From positions 1 to 11,597 of the forward strand of contig JACZTE010000010.1 in the NCBI GenBank assembly GCA_022573935.1: a DNA stretch of 11,597 bases, read 5' to 3'. Of the stretch, positions 1-7,430 are shown in pieces. Position numbers and translations under genes: made by a program. This DNA comes from Chloroflexota bacterium. GTDB taxonomy: Bacteria > Chloroflexota > Dehalococcoidia > DSTF01 > RBG-16-68-14. The notes beneath the pieces are model-generated. The model did not search any database. It was not told the DNA's origin and was given only the letters and a program-made list of their open reading frames with translations. Each line of letters opens with the position of its first letter. Positions within the stretch are counted from its first letter, which is position 1.

Positions 1-1
1 G

Positions 2-55
2 CCGGAACAGGCGGAGCAGAGTCTACGCATGCTCAAGGAGCTGGCGCGGCCCTAG
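2..55 (+). CDS. 3' end of a plus-strand gene (last 17 codons)
   Basis: The second plus-strand frame is open from the window edge to a TAG at 53-55 and reads PEQAEQSLRMLKELARP, a charged, helix-like tail typical of a real protein C-terminus. It would converge on livF, with 16 bases between the two stop codons. That fits the gene packing here, and no minus-strand gene explains this stretch. The fragment is too short to assign a family, and chance openness over 17 codons in GC-rich DNA is easily possible. No terminator hairpin is visible between the two convergent ends, apart from a 5-bp pairing of 57-61 with 83-87. Confidence 0.45.
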   Translation, partial: PEQAEQSLRMLKELARP

Positions 56-71
56 GCCTCGATCGTCCCGC

Positions 72-785
72 CTACCCCTCGCCGAGGTAGACCGCGCGCA
101 CCTGCGGGTCCTCCCGCAGCTCGGCGGCGGAGCCCTGGAGGACGATCTCGCCCGATTCGAGGACGCTGGCGCGGTTGGCGATGGCCAGCGCCAACTGCGC
201 GTTCTGCTCCACCAGGAGCAGCGTCGTGCCCTGGCGATTGATGTCGACGATGGTCTGGAAGATCACCTCGGTGAGGATAGGCGAGAGGCCCATCGACGGC
301 TCGTCCAGCAGCATCAGGCGGGGTCGCGCCATGAGGCCGCGGCCGATGGCCAGCATCTGCTGCTCGCCACCGGAGAGGCTGCCGCCGGCCTGTTTGAGCC
401 GCTCCTTGAGGCGAGGGAAGAGGGTGTAGACCTTGTCGAGATCCTCCTCCAGGTCAACATTGCCCCCTCGCCGATAGGCGCCCATCTCCAGGTTCTCCAG
501 GACGGTAAGCCGGCCGAAGATCCCGCGCCCTTCCGGCACCTGCGAGATGCCCGCATCCACGATCTTGTGAGGCGGCACGCGCACGATATCGACGCCGTCG
601 AACGTGATCGTGCCGGAGCGTGGCCGGATCAGCCCGGAGATCGTGTTGATCGTGGTGCTCTTGCCGGCGCCGTTGCTGCCGATGAGCGCGACGATGTCGC
701 CCTCGTCCACCTCAAGGTTGATGCCCTTGATGGCCATGATCTGTCCGTAGCCCGCGACTACGGAATCAAGCGTTAGGAGCGGCAT
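72..785 (-). CDS. livF: Branched-chain amino-acid ABC transporter, ATP-binding protein LivF
   Basis: This is the second ATPase subunit of a LIV-type importer. It sits on the cytoplasmic face of the LivH/LivM permease and powers uptake by ATP hydrolysis. The 237 residues match the usual LivF length. Visible motifs are Walker A GSNGAGKST (36-44), Q-loop Gln82 followed by the family-typical VPEGRGIF, signature LSGGEQQ (137-143), and Walker B LMLLDEP (157-163). The usual H-loop His is replaced in LLLVEQN; this is normal for LivF (E. coli LivF has IEQN) and is not a defect. The ATG start lies inside the end of livG, giving a 20-base overlap. No clear Shine-Dalgarno precedes it, so translational coupling to livG is likely. 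It is the last gene of the liv operon. Confidence 0.95.
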   Translation of the reverse strand: MPLLTLDSVVAGYGQIMAIKGINLEVDEGDIVALIGSNGAGKSTTINTISGLIRPRSGTITFDGVDIVRVPPHKIVDAGISQVPEGRGIFGRLTVLENLEMGAYRRGGNVDLEEDLDKVYTLFPRLKERLKQAGGSLSGGEQQMLAIGRGLMARPRLMLLDEPSMGLSPILTEVIFQTIVDINRQGTTLLLVEQNAQLALAIANRASVLESGEIVLQGSAAELREDPQVRAVYLGEG

Positions 786-1683
786 CGCGAATGGTAAAGG
801 TACCCGTGCCCAGGTATGCCTCGATCACCCGCTTGTCGTTCTGGATGACCTCGGGCGGGCCCTCAGCGATCTTTTCGCCGTAATCGAGCACTGTAATCAT
901 CTCGCTCACCCCCATCACCACCCGCATCGAATGCTCGATGAGCAGTACCGTAACCCCCAGCTCATCGCGAATCCGGCGGATGAGCTGGACGGCGGCCTTG
1001 CTCTCTTGCGGGTTCATGCCGGCGGTGGGCTCATCCAGGAGCAGGAGCGTGGGTTGGGTGGCGAGGGCGCGGGCCATCTCCAGCCGGCGCTGGTCGCCGT
1101 ACGGCAGGCTGCGGGCCAACTCGTCGTGGCGGCCCTCCAGGCCAACGAACGAGAGGAACTCCAACCCTTGCTCAACCGCCTTGCGCTCGGTCCTCGTCAC
1201 CAGCGGCGGCATGAGGATCGTGGCGAACACCTCCCAGACGACGCGGCCCGGGCTGGACAGCCGGGAGAGCAGTCTAACAAGCCGCGACACAGGGCTCCTA
1301 ACTGGCCCATCGTCGCCCGATGCAGCATCGTCGCTCCTCGCAGTAAAATCGGAGTGCAGGTGGCCGCCCACCAGCACATTCTCCAGTGCGGTCATCTCTC
1401 CAAACAGGCGGACGTTTTGGAACGTGCGGCTCACGCCCAGCGCGGCAATTTGGTGAGGCTTGAGACCGTCACTGCGCTGACCAATCAGATGGATGCTGCC
1501 TTCGTCGGGACGGTAGAAACCGGTCACGACGTTAAAGAGGGTCGTCTTGCCGGCGCCGTTCGGCCCGATGAGACCGGCGATGCTGCCACGCTTGATCTGC
1601 AGGTCAAGATTTGAGAGCGCAACGACGCCCGAGAAGCGCTTCGTCAGACCTCTGGCGTCCAGCACCAGGTCGGCATCCGCCAT
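766..1683 (-). CDS. livG: Branched-chain amino-acid ABC transporter, ATP-binding protein LivG
   Basis: This is the first ATPase subunit of the LIV-type importer and partner of LivF. Walker A GPNGAGKTT is at 40-48, Q-loop Gln89 in RTFQNVRLF, the LivG-type signature LPYGDQRR at 193-200, Walker B LLLLDEP at 213-219, and the switch His251 in LLIEHS. At 305 residues it is about 50 longer than E. coli LivG (255). The excess lies mainly in a Ser/Asp/Arg-rich stretch at roughly 112-165, between the Q-loop and the signature, plus a tail of about 12 residues after the conserved AYLG. The start ATG shares one base with the livM stop (TGATG), so re-initiation from livM is expected; no strong Shine-Dalgarno is seen. 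All catalytic motifs are intact. Confidence 0.95.
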   Translation of the reverse strand: MADADLVLDARGLTKRFSGVVALSNLDLQIKRGSIAGLIGPNGAGKTTLFNVVTGFYRPDEGSIHLIGQRSDGLKPHQIAALGVSRTFQNVRLFGEMTALENVLVGGHLHSDFTARSDDAASGDDGPVRSPVSRLVRLLSRLSSPGRVVWEVFATILMPPLVTRTERKAVEQGLEFLSFVGLEGRHDELARSLPYGDQRRLEMARALATQPTLLLLDEPTAGMNPQESKAAVQLIRRIRDELGVTVLLIEHSMRVVMGVSEMITVLDYGEKIAEGPPEVIQNDKRVIEAYLGTGTFTIRDAAPNA

Positions 1684-2918
1684 CAGGCGCCTGCCGCTTC
1701 TCTGTCACCTACGATCTTCATCTTGCGCCGTCGCGATGGTAAGAGGCCGGTGGGACGGAAGACGATGACCGTCACCAGTAAGGCGCCGAAGACCATGAGC
1801 CGGTTCCTATCCAGCCACGGGGCCAGCTCCGAGGTATCGTAGAAGGGCACGAGCGGGTTGAACAGGCCCAGGAAGTCGGCTGCCTCCTTAAAGCGGAGGA
1901 TATCGGGAATACCGACGAGGATGAACGCGCCCAATACCACCCCGGGCGTGCTCCCCATGCCGCCGATCACCACGATAGAGATGACGTTGATCGAGACCAG
2001 CAGCGTGAAGCTATCGGGGAGGGCGGCGCCCCGAAAGCCTGCGAACAGCGTACCGCCCACCGCGCCTATCGCAGCGCCCATCGCGAAGGCCAGCAGTTTG
2101 TACTTTATCGTGTTGACGCCCATCGACGCGGCCACATCCTCGTCCTCACGGATCGCCTCCCAGGCGCGGCCAATACGAGAGTCGCGGAGGCGGCCCGCGC
2201 AAAAGGCGGCCAAGAACGCGAAGGCCATAATAATGAAATACCACTCCTTATGAGCCCCGATTCCTAACTGATCGACTGGAAGGCCGGGAAGACCAACCTT
2301 CGTAAGATCGGGAAGCGGAGGAGCCTGAAGATTGGGGAGTCCTTGGGAGCCGCCGGTGAAGTTGCGCTGGTTGACGAGGAACAGACGGATGATCTCGCCG
2401 AAGCCCAGGGTGACGATCGCTAAGTAATCGCCGCGCAGAGGCATCACCGGTACTCCCAGAATCACCCCCACGACCGCCCCCAACACCAGGGCCAGCGGCA
2501 GGGCCACCCAGAAGAACCAGGTCATGCTATCGATAGGGAAATCGATCGCTGGGGAACGCGGGGAGGCGAGGAGTGCGTACAGATATGCTCCGGACGCGAA
2601 GAAGGCTACGTAGCCCAGATCCAGCAGTCCCGCATACCCGACGACGATGTTGAGACCGATGCCGAGGATGATGAAGAGGCCGACGACACGAAAGACCAAC
2701 AACCAGCGGCTATCAAACAAGACCTCCCCGCTCATTGGGTTAATGTAGAACGGCAGGCCGATGAGCAAGGCGGCAAAGAGCGCCAGCCGAACCATCTCCG
2801 GGACGGAGCCATAGGCTCGCGTTGCCCGCGCACTAACGAGAGCGCCTGCCCCGCCAACCCGCTGTCGAGCCTCTCGCACGCCCTGGATCAGGCCAGAGCG
2901 TCGACTTTCATCAGGCAC
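1683..2918 (-). CDS. livM: Branched-chain amino-acid ABC transporter, permease LivM
   Basis: This is one of the two membrane subunits forming the translocation channel with LivH. The 411 residues hold about nine or ten hydrophobic segments. The family core GLNIVVGYAGLLDLGY lies at 88-103. The cytoplasmic coupling loop, which docks on the ATPases, lies at 247-267 (SRIGRAWEAIREDEDVAAS). A Gly-rich GGMGSTPG segment follows at 319-326. Residues 1-43 form an Arg-rich cytoplasmic extension before the first membrane helix. The start is GTG, overlapping the livH stop by 8 bases. GAGGTGG about nine bases upstream can serve as ribosome-binding site, and this is the first in-frame start after the livH stop. 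A later start such as Met42 cannot be excluded. Gene order livH-livM-livG is canonical. Confidence 0.94.
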   Translation of the reverse strand: MPDESRRSGLIQGVREARQRVGGAGALVSARATRAYGSVPEMVRLALFAALLIGLPFYINPMSGEVLFDSRWLLVFRVVGLFIILGIGLNIVVGYAGLLDLGYVAFFASGAYLYALLASPRSPAIDFPIDSMTWFFWVALPLALVLGAVVGVILGVPVMPLRGDYLAIVTLGFGEIIRLFLVNQRNFTGGSQGLPNLQAPPLPDLTKVGLPGLPVDQLGIGAHKEWYFIIMAFAFLAAFCAGRLRDSRIGRAWEAIREDEDVAASMGVNTIKYKLLAFAMGAAIGAVGGTLFAGFRGAALPDSFTLLVSINVISIVVIGGMGSTPGVVLGAFILVGIPDILRFKEAADFLGLFNPLVPFYDTSELAPWLDRNRLMVFGALLVTVIVFRPTGLLPSRRRKMKIVGDREAAGA

Positions 2919-3873
2919 GCTTGCCCACCACCTCGCCGAAGATTCCGGTGGGGCGGACCAGCAGCACGATGATCAGGACGACGAACGCAACCACGTCTCG
3001 CCACTCGTTGCCGAGCTGCACGCCTGGGAGGATATTCAGCCCCTCCCGGCCTATCGTCTCGGACAGACCTAATATGTAGCCTCCGGCCATCGCCCCCGGC
3101 ACATTGCCGATGCCGCCCAGCACGGCGGATGTAAACGCCTTGATGCCGGGGATAAAACCCATCGTGCCGCTGATGCTCCGGTTCCACAGCCCCCACATCA
3201 CGCCAGCCATACCGGCCATGAGGGCGCCCACCATGAACGTGATGACGATCGCTCGATTTACGTCAATGCCCATCAGCGTGGCAACGTCTTTGTCTTCCGC
3301 CACGGCCCGAATCGACTTGCCTGTTCGGCTTCGCTGGATGAACGTATACAAGCCTAGCATCATAATGACGGAGCCGCCGACGAGAAATAGCTGGATGTAT
3401 TGGATATCCGTGAAGCCGATACTGAAGGCCGCATCGGTGCCTTTCGGAAAGATGTTGGGATAGAGCCGATCACGGGCGTCGGTAAGCCACACGACAAGAT
3501 ACTGGAGAAAGATGCTGACGCCGATGGCGCTGATCAAGGGCGCCAGCCGGTGTGCCCGGCGCAGCGGCCGGTAGGCCACCCGCTCAACCACCGCGCTGGC
3601 GCCAGCGGAAGCGATGGCGCCGCCGATCATCGCAACGATGATGGCGGGCACGATGAGGGCGGTGGCCATCTCCTCGCCGCCGAAGGCGTTCAATATGCCC
3701 CAGCCTGCGAACGACCCGATCATATAGATCTCGCCGTGGGCGAAGTTGATCATCTGGAGGATGCCGTAGACCATGGTGTAACCGAGGGCGATGAGAGCGT
3801 AGATGCTGCCCACGGTCAGGCCGTTCTTGAACTGCTCTATCCAGAAGTTCGCGTCTTTAAAATCGAATCCCAC
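2911..3873 (-). CDS. livH: Branched-chain amino-acid ABC transporter, permease LivH
   Basis: This is the other channel subunit of the LIV importer, a multi-helix inner-membrane protein of 320 residues (usual length about 290-310). The hallmark segment YTMVYGILQMINFAHGEIYM is at 32-51. The coupling loop RTGKSIRAVAEDKDVATLMG is at 183-202. GIKAFTSAVLGGIGN at 243-257 and the terminal LLVRPTGIFGE are also typical. The start is GTG with GAAGGT about six bases upstream. It follows livK after 122 bases containing a strong stem-loop (3922-3963) and overlaps livM by 8 bases, so it opens the tightly coupled membrane/ATPase part of the operon. The GTG start and moderate ribosome-binding site imply less product than LivK. 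Confidence 0.95.
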   Translation of the reverse strand: MGFDFKDANFWIEQFKNGLTVGSIYALIALGYTMVYGILQMINFAHGEIYMIGSFAGWGILNAFGGEEMATALIVPAIIVAMIGGAIASAGASAVVERVAYRPLRRAHRLAPLISAIGVSIFLQYLVVWLTDARDRLYPNIFPKGTDAAFSIGFTDIQYIQLFLVGGSVIMMLGLYTFIQRSRTGKSIRAVAEDKDVATLMGIDVNRAIVITFMVGALMAGMAGVMWGLWNRSISGTMGFIPGIKAFTSAVLGGIGNVPGAMAGGYILGLSETIGREGLNILPGVQLGNEWRDVVAFVVLIIVLLVRPTGIFGEVVGKRA

Positions 3874-3910
3874 AGCCTACCTTCGATTGCTAGGCGGTTG
3901 CCACCCGAAC

Positions 3911-3924
3911 GCTTCTATAGAAGC
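3911..3924. repeat. Perfect 14-base palindrome next to the livK-livH stem-loop
   Basis: The sequence GCTTCTATAGAAGC is identical to its reverse complement. In minus-strand RNA it can form a 5-bp hairpin with a 4-base loop, 38-51 bases before the livH start. It shares three bases (3922-3924) with one arm of the larger stem-loop, so the two cannot both be fully paired. It could be an alternative RNA fold, a DNA-binding site or chance. Confidence 0.5.
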
Positions 3925-3963
3925 GGGGGAAGGCGCTTTTGCTTCCTATCGCCTTCCCCCGCT
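3922..3963 (-). terminator. 14-bp stem-loop between livK and livH (leaky terminator or mRNA stabiliser)
   Basis: AGCGGGGGAAGGCG at 3922-3935 is exactly complementary to 3950-3963, with a 14-base loop. In livKHMGF mRNA it forms 33 bases after the livK stop. No T-run follows on the minus strand, so it is not a textbook intrinsic terminator. Such structures after binding-protein genes commonly protect the upstream message from 3' exonucleases and reduce downstream expression, giving an excess of binding protein. The pairing is seen directly; the role is inferred. Confidence 0.75.
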
Positions 3964-3995
3964 GTACCATCTAACGGCCGTGCTGACTCAGAGCG

Positions 3996-5279
3996 CTACT
4001 CTGGCGAGAAATCGACGAGTACGTACTCTCCATTCTCTACTATGGAGTAGACGATGGGGTCGACGCCGCCGGCGCCGCCACCCACGTCTCCGTTCTCATC
4101 GAACTTCATACGACCGCTGACGCCCTCGAAATCGCTGGCGCGGATCGCTTGGTTGAGCGCAAGCAAATCGATGTAGAGCGAGCCCTCAAAGTCCACCGCT
4201 ACGGCCTGAATCGCCCGTAAGATGACCATGCCCGCGTCAAAGGACTGAGCGGTAAACGGCACGTACTCCCAGTCGTTGCCGTTGAAGTCCAAGAATCGCT
4301 CCTGGAACGCTATCAGTTCCGGCGTATCATCCACCGGCCTCGGTGCCGTGTGGTAGACGCCATCTACGTCATCTCCGGCTAGCGTGAGAAACTCGCTGGT
4401 CTTGAAGGCCTCGCCTCCCAGGAACAGGCCTCCGTAGCCATTTTCGCGGAGCTGCCGGTAGAACGCTCCCGCCTCAGCGGCGAATCCTTCAACGATGACG
4501 ACGTCCGGGTCGGCCGAGATGATGTTGGTGACCAGCGAGCTAAACTCTCTGGTCTGCTTTTCCCAGCTCTCCACGCCCAGAACTTCGCCGCCCTGCGCCT
4601 CAAAGCTCTTCTGAGACTCCCCGGCCAGGCCGGAACCGTAAGCGTCGGAGTCGTGCACGATGTAGGCCGTCCTCGCCTCGAGGAACTGGTACGCGAACTT
4701 ACCTTGCCGGTCTCCCTGAACGCCATCGTGCACCGTGGTGCGAACGAAGGTCTGGAACGGCTCGCGACCCGCCGGGTTGGTAACCTCCGGCGCCGTGGAA
4801 GCACCGGACACCTGGGTGATGTTCTCCTCCTCGTAGCGTGTCTGAACGACGACGTTGACGCCGCTACAGATGGACCCCTTGACCACGACGACGTTCGACT
4901 CGGCTAAGAGGATCTCGGTCGCCGTCGCGCCTCCATCTCCGGAACACAGATCATCGGCCTTCAGCGCCTCAATTGGATGGCCCAGGATCACGATAGGATC
5001 GCCGTCGGCATCCAACCAGGCCAAGATCGAGGCGTCGCCGATGCCCTCTCCCAGGTCGGCGTTCTCGCCAGAGAACACCTGGAGGAGCCCGACCAGAATC
5101 GACTCGTCGGGCCCGATGATCCTGCCGCCCCACTCGCCGAAGGTGGGTGCGCCATCACCCGACGGCTCGGTCGGGTCGCCGCCGTTGCCGTTATCGTCGC
5201 CGCACGCGGCGAAGAGCAGCGCAGCCATCATTCCCGCCACAATAAGCAACCACTTGAAGCGACCTAATAATTGAGTCAT
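3996..5279 (-). CDS. livK: Branched-chain amino-acid ABC transporter, substrate-binding lipoprotein LivK
   Basis: This is the extracellular ligand-binding subunit that delivers amino acids to LivHM. A signal peptide (basic start, hydrophobic 10-25) ends in lipobox FAAC, with Cys26 as the lipid anchor, then an acidic Gly/Asn linker to about residue 48. The two-lobed type I periplasmic-binding fold follows. Cys112 and Cys138 match the spacing of the E. coli LIV-binding protein disulfide (Cys53-Cys78). Ser139 and Thr162 (in SGASTAP) fall at the same offset as its ligand residues Ser79 and Thr102, and Glu290 lies near the expected acidic ligand contact. The position matching the conserved aromatic Tyr202 appears to be Ala267, so ligand preference may differ from Leu/Ile/Val. 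At 427 residues it is longer than E. coli LivK (369) through the linker and loops. ATG has a strong GGAAGGAG seven bases upstream. It is first in the operon. Confidence 0.92.
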   Translation of the reverse strand: MTQLLGRFKWLLIVAGMMAALLFAACGDDNGNGGDPTEPSGDGAPTFGEWGGRIIGPDESILVGLLQVFSGENADLGEGIGDASILAWLDADGDPIVILGHPIEALKADDLCSGDGGATATEILLAESNVVVVKGSICSGVNVVVQTRYEEENITQVSGASTAPEVTNPAGREPFQTFVRTTVHDGVQGDRQGKFAYQFLEARTAYIVHDSDAYGSGLAGESQKSFEAQGGEVLGVESWEKQTREFSSLVTNIISADPDVVIVEGFAAEAGAFYRQLRENGYGGLFLGGEAFKTSEFLTLAGDDVDGVYHTAPRPVDDTPELIAFQERFLDFNGNDWEYVPFTAQSFDAGMVILRAIQAVAVDFEGSLYIDLLALNQAIRASDFEGVSGRMKFDENGDVGGGAGGVDPIVYSIVENGEYVLVDFSPE

Positions 5280-5309
5280 CGCCTGTCTCCTTCCAAGCTG
5301 ACTTTCTGC

Positions 5310-5337
5310 CAGTACTACTGTCTAATCTGTTAATTAG
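5310..5337. promoter_or_regulatory. Two inverted repeats in the livK leader (possible operator)
   Basis: Just downstream of the proposed livK -10 are CTAAT at 5322-5326 paired with ATTAG at 5333-5337, and CAGTA at 5310-5314 paired with TACTG at 5316-5320 around one central base. The area is unusually AT-rich for this window. A position between -10 and ribosome-binding site suits a repressor site. Arms of five bases are short, so this is tentative. Confidence 0.35.
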
Positions 5338-5364
5338 CTTACGCACGCTCGTGTTCTGAGTCAA
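5336..5364 (-). promoter_or_regulatory. Candidate sigma-70-type promoter for livKHMGF
   Basis: On the minus strand TTGACT (5359-5364) serves as a -35 with five of six consensus bases. A 17-base spacer leads to TAAGCT (5336-5341), a weak -10 with three of six matches. It lies about 57 bases upstream of the livK ATG, in the only non-coding gap before livK. The -35 is convincing; the -10 is poor. Confidence 0.4.
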
Positions 5365-5370
5365 GCGTAG

Positions 5371-5426
5371 AAACGGCGCTGGCTCGATAGCAAAATCGCC
5401 CCTCTACGAATGATACGAAGCGCCGT

Positions 5427-5428
<2 letters not shown>
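5371..5428 (-). terminator. Long-loop inverted repeat at the end of aapP (possible terminator)
   Basis: AAACGGCGCT at 5371-5380 is the exact reverse complement of 5419-5428, with 38 bases between. The upstream arm overlaps the aapP stop codon. In minus-strand RNA the second arm ends in GUUU and lies six bases before the livK -35. This could end the aapJQMP transcript and insulate livK, but the loop is long and the U-run short. Confidence 0.35.
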
Positions 5429-6197
<769 letters not shown>

Positions 6198-6205
6198 CGT
6201 CTCAC

Positions 6206-7429
6206 CTAACGCTCGCCGACGCCCAGCGTGCGTTCCAGCCGCTGGCTCAGCCGTGACATCGAGAAGGCCACCACCCAGAATACCAGAGCGACGAATAGAA
6301 GCACTTCCTTCTCCTGGCCCGAGAACTCGATCTGGCCCTGGGCGATGGCCCGGCCGGCTTTCAGCAGGTCCGTAGACCCGACGATGAATATGAGCGAAGT
6401 GTCCTTGAACAGGCTGATGAACTGTCCCACCAGAGCCGGGATCACCGCTCGCAGCGCCTGCGGCAGGATGATGAACGCGAGGATCGAAAACGTGCCCATT
6501 CCCAGCGCCTGCGCCGCCTCGATCTGGCCGCGGGGCACCGCCTGCAGGCCGCCCCGCACCGCCTCCGCCACGTAGGCGGCCGAGAACAGCACCAGCGCGA
6601 CCATGACTCTGTACGTCAGCTCCATGTCGTCCAGACCTTCCGGCGCCAGCACGGGTACCGCGATAGAGGGCAGAAAAATCGGGAGGACCAGCCAGGTCAT
6701 CAACAGGATGGTGATGAGCGGGACGCCTCTGATCAGCTCGATATAGGCGGTGCTGGCGAGCCGGAGGACAGGATAGGAGCTGGTGCGCCCCAATGCGAGG
6801 AGCACGCCCAGCGGGAACGAGACGACGATCCCCACCACGGCCAGCAGGATGTTCAGATAGAAGCCTCCCCAGAGTGAGGGATCGACGCCGTCAAAGGCGA
6901 GGAGCATGAAGATGGTCAACGGGAAGGTCATCACCCAGCCCACCATGACCAACTGTCGGGCTGCGGCCGAGTAGCCGCTTCCTGCCAGCCAAAGCTGCGC
7001 CAGGCCGTAGCCCAGGACCGCCAGCGCCACAGCCGCCGCGGTGAGGAGGGCGAGTTCGCCGTGGGCGAAGAAGGCGAAGACAGGAACGAGCGCGACCGCC
7101 AAGATCATCGCCGCCTGCCACTCCAGCCTGCTCCACAGCCCCCAGGTCAGCCCTGCCAGTGCGCTGGCGACGAAGATCGTCGGCCAGAACCGCCACTCCT
7201 CGCCGACTGGGAAGCGGCCGATGAACAACAACCGCCGGTTCGTCTCGATCACCTCCCACTCCGCCGTGATGAAGACGAAGCGCAGGATCTGGTAGAGGAC
7301 AAAGCCCAAGATCGCCGATGTGACCACCGTAAGCAGCGTGTTCCCGACGCTCCCGAACAGGTTGTCTTTAGCCCAGCGGCGCGCCCGGCGTGAGATCGGT
7401 GTTGGAGACGTTCGGACAATGGTGGCCAT
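6206..7429 (-). CDS. aapM: General L-amino-acid ABC transporter, permease AapM
   Basis: This is a channel subunit of the AapJQMP importer (HisM/GlnP-type permease, BztC equivalent). The long N-terminal part holds several extra hydrophobic segments (about 31-55, 83-98, 105-148 and 160-178), typical of AapM rather than the shorter GlnP. The transport domain spans about 187-400. It contains [12 protein letters not shown] (231-242) and the ATPase-docking loop with [15 protein letters not shown] (297-311) and [10 protein letters not shown] (322-331). The FKDTSL motif at 341-346 is also conserved. At 407 residues it is close to family length. The start ATG is one base after the aapQ TAA (TAATATG) with a weak GGTGGA upstream, so translational coupling to aapQ is likely. 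Confidence 0.93.
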   Translation of the reverse strand: MATIVRTSPTPISRRARRWAKDNLFGSVGNTLLTVVTSAILGFVLYQILRFVFITAEWEVIETNRRLLFIGRFPVGEEWRFWPTIFVASALAGLTWGLWSRLEWQAAMILAVALVPVFAFFAHGELALLTAAAVALAVLGYGLAQLWLAGSGYSAAARQLVMVGWVMTFPLTIFMLLAFDGVDPSLWGGFYLNILLAVVGIVVSFPLGVLLALGRTSSYPVLRLASTAYIELIRGVPLITILLMTWLVLPIFLPSIAVPVLAPEGLDDMELTYRVMVALVLFSAAYVAEAVRGGLQAVPRGQIEAAQALGMGTFSILAFIILPQALRAVIPALVGQFISLFKDTSLIFIVGSTDLLKAGRAIAQGQIEFSGQEKEVLLFVALVFWVVAFSMSRLSQRLERTLGVGER

Positions 7430-7430
7430 A

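Noticed and set aside
57..87. CCTCG/CGAGG pairing at the end of livF as a terminator
   Set aside because: Only five base pairs with a 21-base loop and no T-run.
697..785. Loss of the H-loop histidine in LivF as a sign of an inactive ATPase
   Set aside because: LivF proteins, including the E. coli one, normally have Gln at this place; the other motifs are intact.
931..1614. Plus-strand open frame of 227 codons opposite livG
   Set aside because: It lies wholly within livG, whose Walker and signature motifs are intact; its product is low-complexity.
1684..1693. Ten-base palindrome CAGGCGCCTG directly before the livG start
   Set aside because: It is made by the last codons of livM (Ala-Gly-Ala-stop) and is short; chance is the simplest explanation.
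5327..5333. Shared TTAACAG 7-mer (minus strand) near both the livK and aapJ promoters (also 9884-9890) as a common regulator site
   Set aside because: Its distance from the TTGACT box differs (25 versus 8 bases) and a 7-mer match is weak evidence.
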